From Pseudonocardia oroxyli (lineage in GTDB: Bacteria; Actinomycetota; Actinomycetes; Mycobacteriales; Pseudonocardiaceae): DNA of 64,000 nt. The translations under genes and the position numbers were made by a program. How positions within the stretch are numbered: position 1 is the stretch's first letter; each line of letters opens with the position of its first letter. Positions 62,844-64,000 of this stretch are shown piece after piece. The stretch spans positions 248,001-312,000 of the forward strand of contig NZ_FNBE01000004.1 in assembly GCF_900102195.1 (NCBI RefSeq), written 5' to 3'. Below the pieces are notes generated by a model. It made no database searches, was not told the DNA's origin, and worked only from the letters and a program-made list of their open reading frames with translations.

Positions 62844-63412
62844 GAGGGGAGGGCGGCCGCGCGGAGGCGGGCGAACTCCTCGACCAGGCGCTGCTTCGGG
62901 TAGTGGGCGTTGAGGCCGCTCGGGTTGGGCAGGACCCAGATCCGGGTGGACCCGATCGTCGGCTCCTGCGCCCCGACGACGGCGCCCCGGTCCCCGAACG
63001 CCGTCCGGTACGCCCCCATCCCGACGACCGCGAGCCAGGTCGGCGCGGCCCGTTCCACCAGGCCGCGGAGGATCCGGCCGCCCTCGACGAGCTCGGCGTC
63101 GGTGAGCTCGTCCGCGCGGGCGGTGGGGCGGGCGGCCATGTTGGTGATCCCGAGGCCGGACGCCGTCAGCTCGCCCTGCTCGGCGGGCGCGAGCAGTCGC
63201 GGGGTGAAGCCGGACTCGTGCAGCACCGGCCAGAACCGGTTGCCGGGGCGGGCGAAGTGGTGCCCGGTCGCGGCGGACACCAGCCCGGGGTTGATCCCGC
63301 AGAACAGGACCTTGAACGGCGCGCCGGGCCCGGGCAGGACGTCCGGGAGCGGGCGCGACCGAGCCGCTTCCAGCTCGGCGGCGGTCGGCAGGGCCACGGC
63401 GGCATCATCCAC
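62840..63412 (-). CDS. mug: G/U mismatch-specific uracil/thymine DNA glycosylase
   Basis: 190 aa, UDG family 2. The catalytic motif GINPGLVSAATGHHFARPGN (Asn of GINPG) and the second motif LPNPSGLNAHY are intact. It removes U or T mispaired with G. GTG start. The C-terminal codons lie in the palindrome shared with the convergent polymerase gene. Confidence 0.95.
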   Translation of the reverse strand: MDDAAVALPTAAELEAARSRPLPDVLPGPGAPFKVLFCGINPGLVSAATGHHFARPGNRFWPVLHESGFTPRLLAPAEQGELTASGLGITNMAARPTARADELTDAELVEGGRILRGLVERAAPTWLAVVGMGAYRTAFGDRGAVVGAQEPTIGSTRIWVLPNPSGLNAHYPKQRLVEEFARLRAAALPS

Positions 63413-63456
63413 CCGCCGCGATCACGCCGCCCGGCGGCCCTCCGCATGATCACCGA

Positions 63457-63500
63457 AAGTGTGCGCACGGTGTCGTGGGCGTCCCGCTGAACGCACACTT
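63457..63500 (-). terminator. Hairpin after the MarR gene
   Basis: AAGTGTGCG (63457-63465) pairs with CGCACACTT (63492-63500), a 26-nt loop. It lies 39 nt beyond the MarR stop and 45 nt before the mug start on the same strand. Weaker than the other hairpins. Confidence 0.45.
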
Positions 63501-63538
63501 CTCCGGATCTCGCCGCACCGAGCGCCCGACTCGTGCGC

Positions 63539-63967
63539 TCAGGACAGGTTGCGCGCCATCCGCGCCAGCGTCTCCACGGTGGTGCGGTACTGCTCCTCCG
63601 ACACGCCCTCGGTGATCCGGGCGCGGTAGTCCCGGATGGCGACCACGAGCCGTCCGCGGGCCGCGGAGCCCGTGGGCGTCAGGCTGATCCGGCCCGCGAT
63701 CTCCTGGATCCAGTGCTGCGCCCGGAGCTGGTCCAGGACCAGGCGCGACGCGCCCCCGAAGGGCGCGAGCGCCGCGTCGAGCGCCGGCTCGGTGTCCGCG
63801 CCGCCCGCCACGGCGTTGAGCGCCTGCCAGTGCCGCCGCCCGATCCCCTCGTCCGCCAGCACCCGGTCCATCGAGGACTCGATCAGCCCGTCGACGTGCC
63901 GGAGCCACCAACCGATCGGCTTGTCGGCGGAATGGTCGCAGTCCGGCCCGTGCACATGGGGAGCCAC
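63539..63967 (-). CDS. MarR-like winged-helix protein with N-terminal His/Cys motif
   Basis: 142 aa. The body fits a MarR/wHTH fold (IGRRHWQALNAVAG, LVLDQLRAQHWIQEIAGRISLTPTG with the wing, then a long C-terminal helix). The N-terminus HVHGPDCDH is rich in possible metal ligands, so metal binding is conceivable. GTG start; an internal ATG four codons on is also possible. The target is unknown. Confidence 0.8.
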   Translation of the reverse strand: MAPHVHGPDCDHSADKPIGWWLRHVDGLIESSMDRVLADEGIGRRHWQALNAVAGGADTEPALDAALAPFGGASRLVLDQLRAQHWIQEIAGRISLTPTGSAARGRLVVAIRDYRARITEGVSEEQYRTTVETLARMARNLS

Positions 63968-63976
63968 GGATCAAGC

Positions 63977-64000
63977 ATGCCCGAACTCCGGCCCGTCTAC
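63977..64000 (+). CDS. Possible start of a divergent gene (only 8 codons visible)
   Basis: An ATG at 63977 opens the frame MPELRPVY to the end of the window. It is divergent from the MarR gene with a 9-bp gap, a common arrangement for a regulator and its target. Too little is visible to name it. Confidence 0.3.

Overview
The window is about 64 kb of very GC-rich, densely packed chromosomal DNA from an actinomycete. Mycothione reductase, IdeR/DtxR-type iron boxes, GTG starts, many leaderless promoters and several mycobacterium-like gene orders support this. Pseudonocardiaceae (perhaps Pseudonocardia) is my best guess, by inference only. I see no rRNA, tRNA, CRISPR, insertion sequence or prophage. 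Nearly all genes are housekeeping, so the novelty lies mostly in non-coding structure.

Layout. 1-3.6 kb: a truncated GNAT gene, dapB, an iron-regulated siderophore-binding lipoprotein with a divergent AraC regulator, and a DUF456 protein. 3.6-23.5 kb: the classic translation/RNA block, all on the minus strand, read from high to low coordinate: rimP-nusA-ylxR-infB-DUF503-rbfA-nrnA, then a methyltransferase and a MATE pump, then truB-ribF-HTH-rpsO-pnp-M16 peptidase-dapB. A C4-dicarboxylate module (response regulator, dctA, sensor kinase) sits inside this block, and a 0.5-kb array of inverted repeats lies upstream of the MATE gene. 23.6-34.3 kb: a lipoprotein/DUF4439 pair, a class V aminotransferase, YjbQ, a Ser/Thr kinase, an iron-box-controlled ferredoxin reductase, proS, a PPOX oxidoreductase, a secreted phosphodiester glycosidase and an M15-like peptidase. 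34.3-41.8 kb: metYX behind a short attenuator peptide, yaaA, gamma-glutamyltransferase, a DEAD-box helicase with a long leader, and LapA. 41.9-52.2 kb: mycothione reductase, acyl desaturase, PlsC, then a tightly overlapped eight-gene lipid-modification operon. In gene order the operon matches the SigK-controlled Rv0449c-Rv0446c genes of M. tuberculosis and is preceded by a SigK-like promoter. 52.2-64 kb: PPOX, map, DUF3054, a penicillin-binding lipoprotein, two truncated gene remnants, then GNAT-ispG-HAD-rip1-dxr (the order seen around gcpE-rip1-dxr in mycobacteria), DUF2631, a LigD-type polymerase, mug and a MarR protein.

Most notable observations: (1) a family of 40-bp palindromes (18-bp arms, 4-nt loop) in four near-perfect copies and one decayed copy, with compensatory arm changes; (2) the 15.36-15.86 kb array of alternating inverted repeats with a ~175-bp super-period; (3) a Cys-containing leader peptide with mutually exclusive hairpins ahead of metYX; (4) the SigK-like promoter on the lipid operon; (5) two head-to-head gene remnants that look like the scar of one deletion; (6) an iron box on the ferredoxin reductase; (7) at least twelve promoters with a TANNNT-like -10 exactly 6-7 nt before the start codon.
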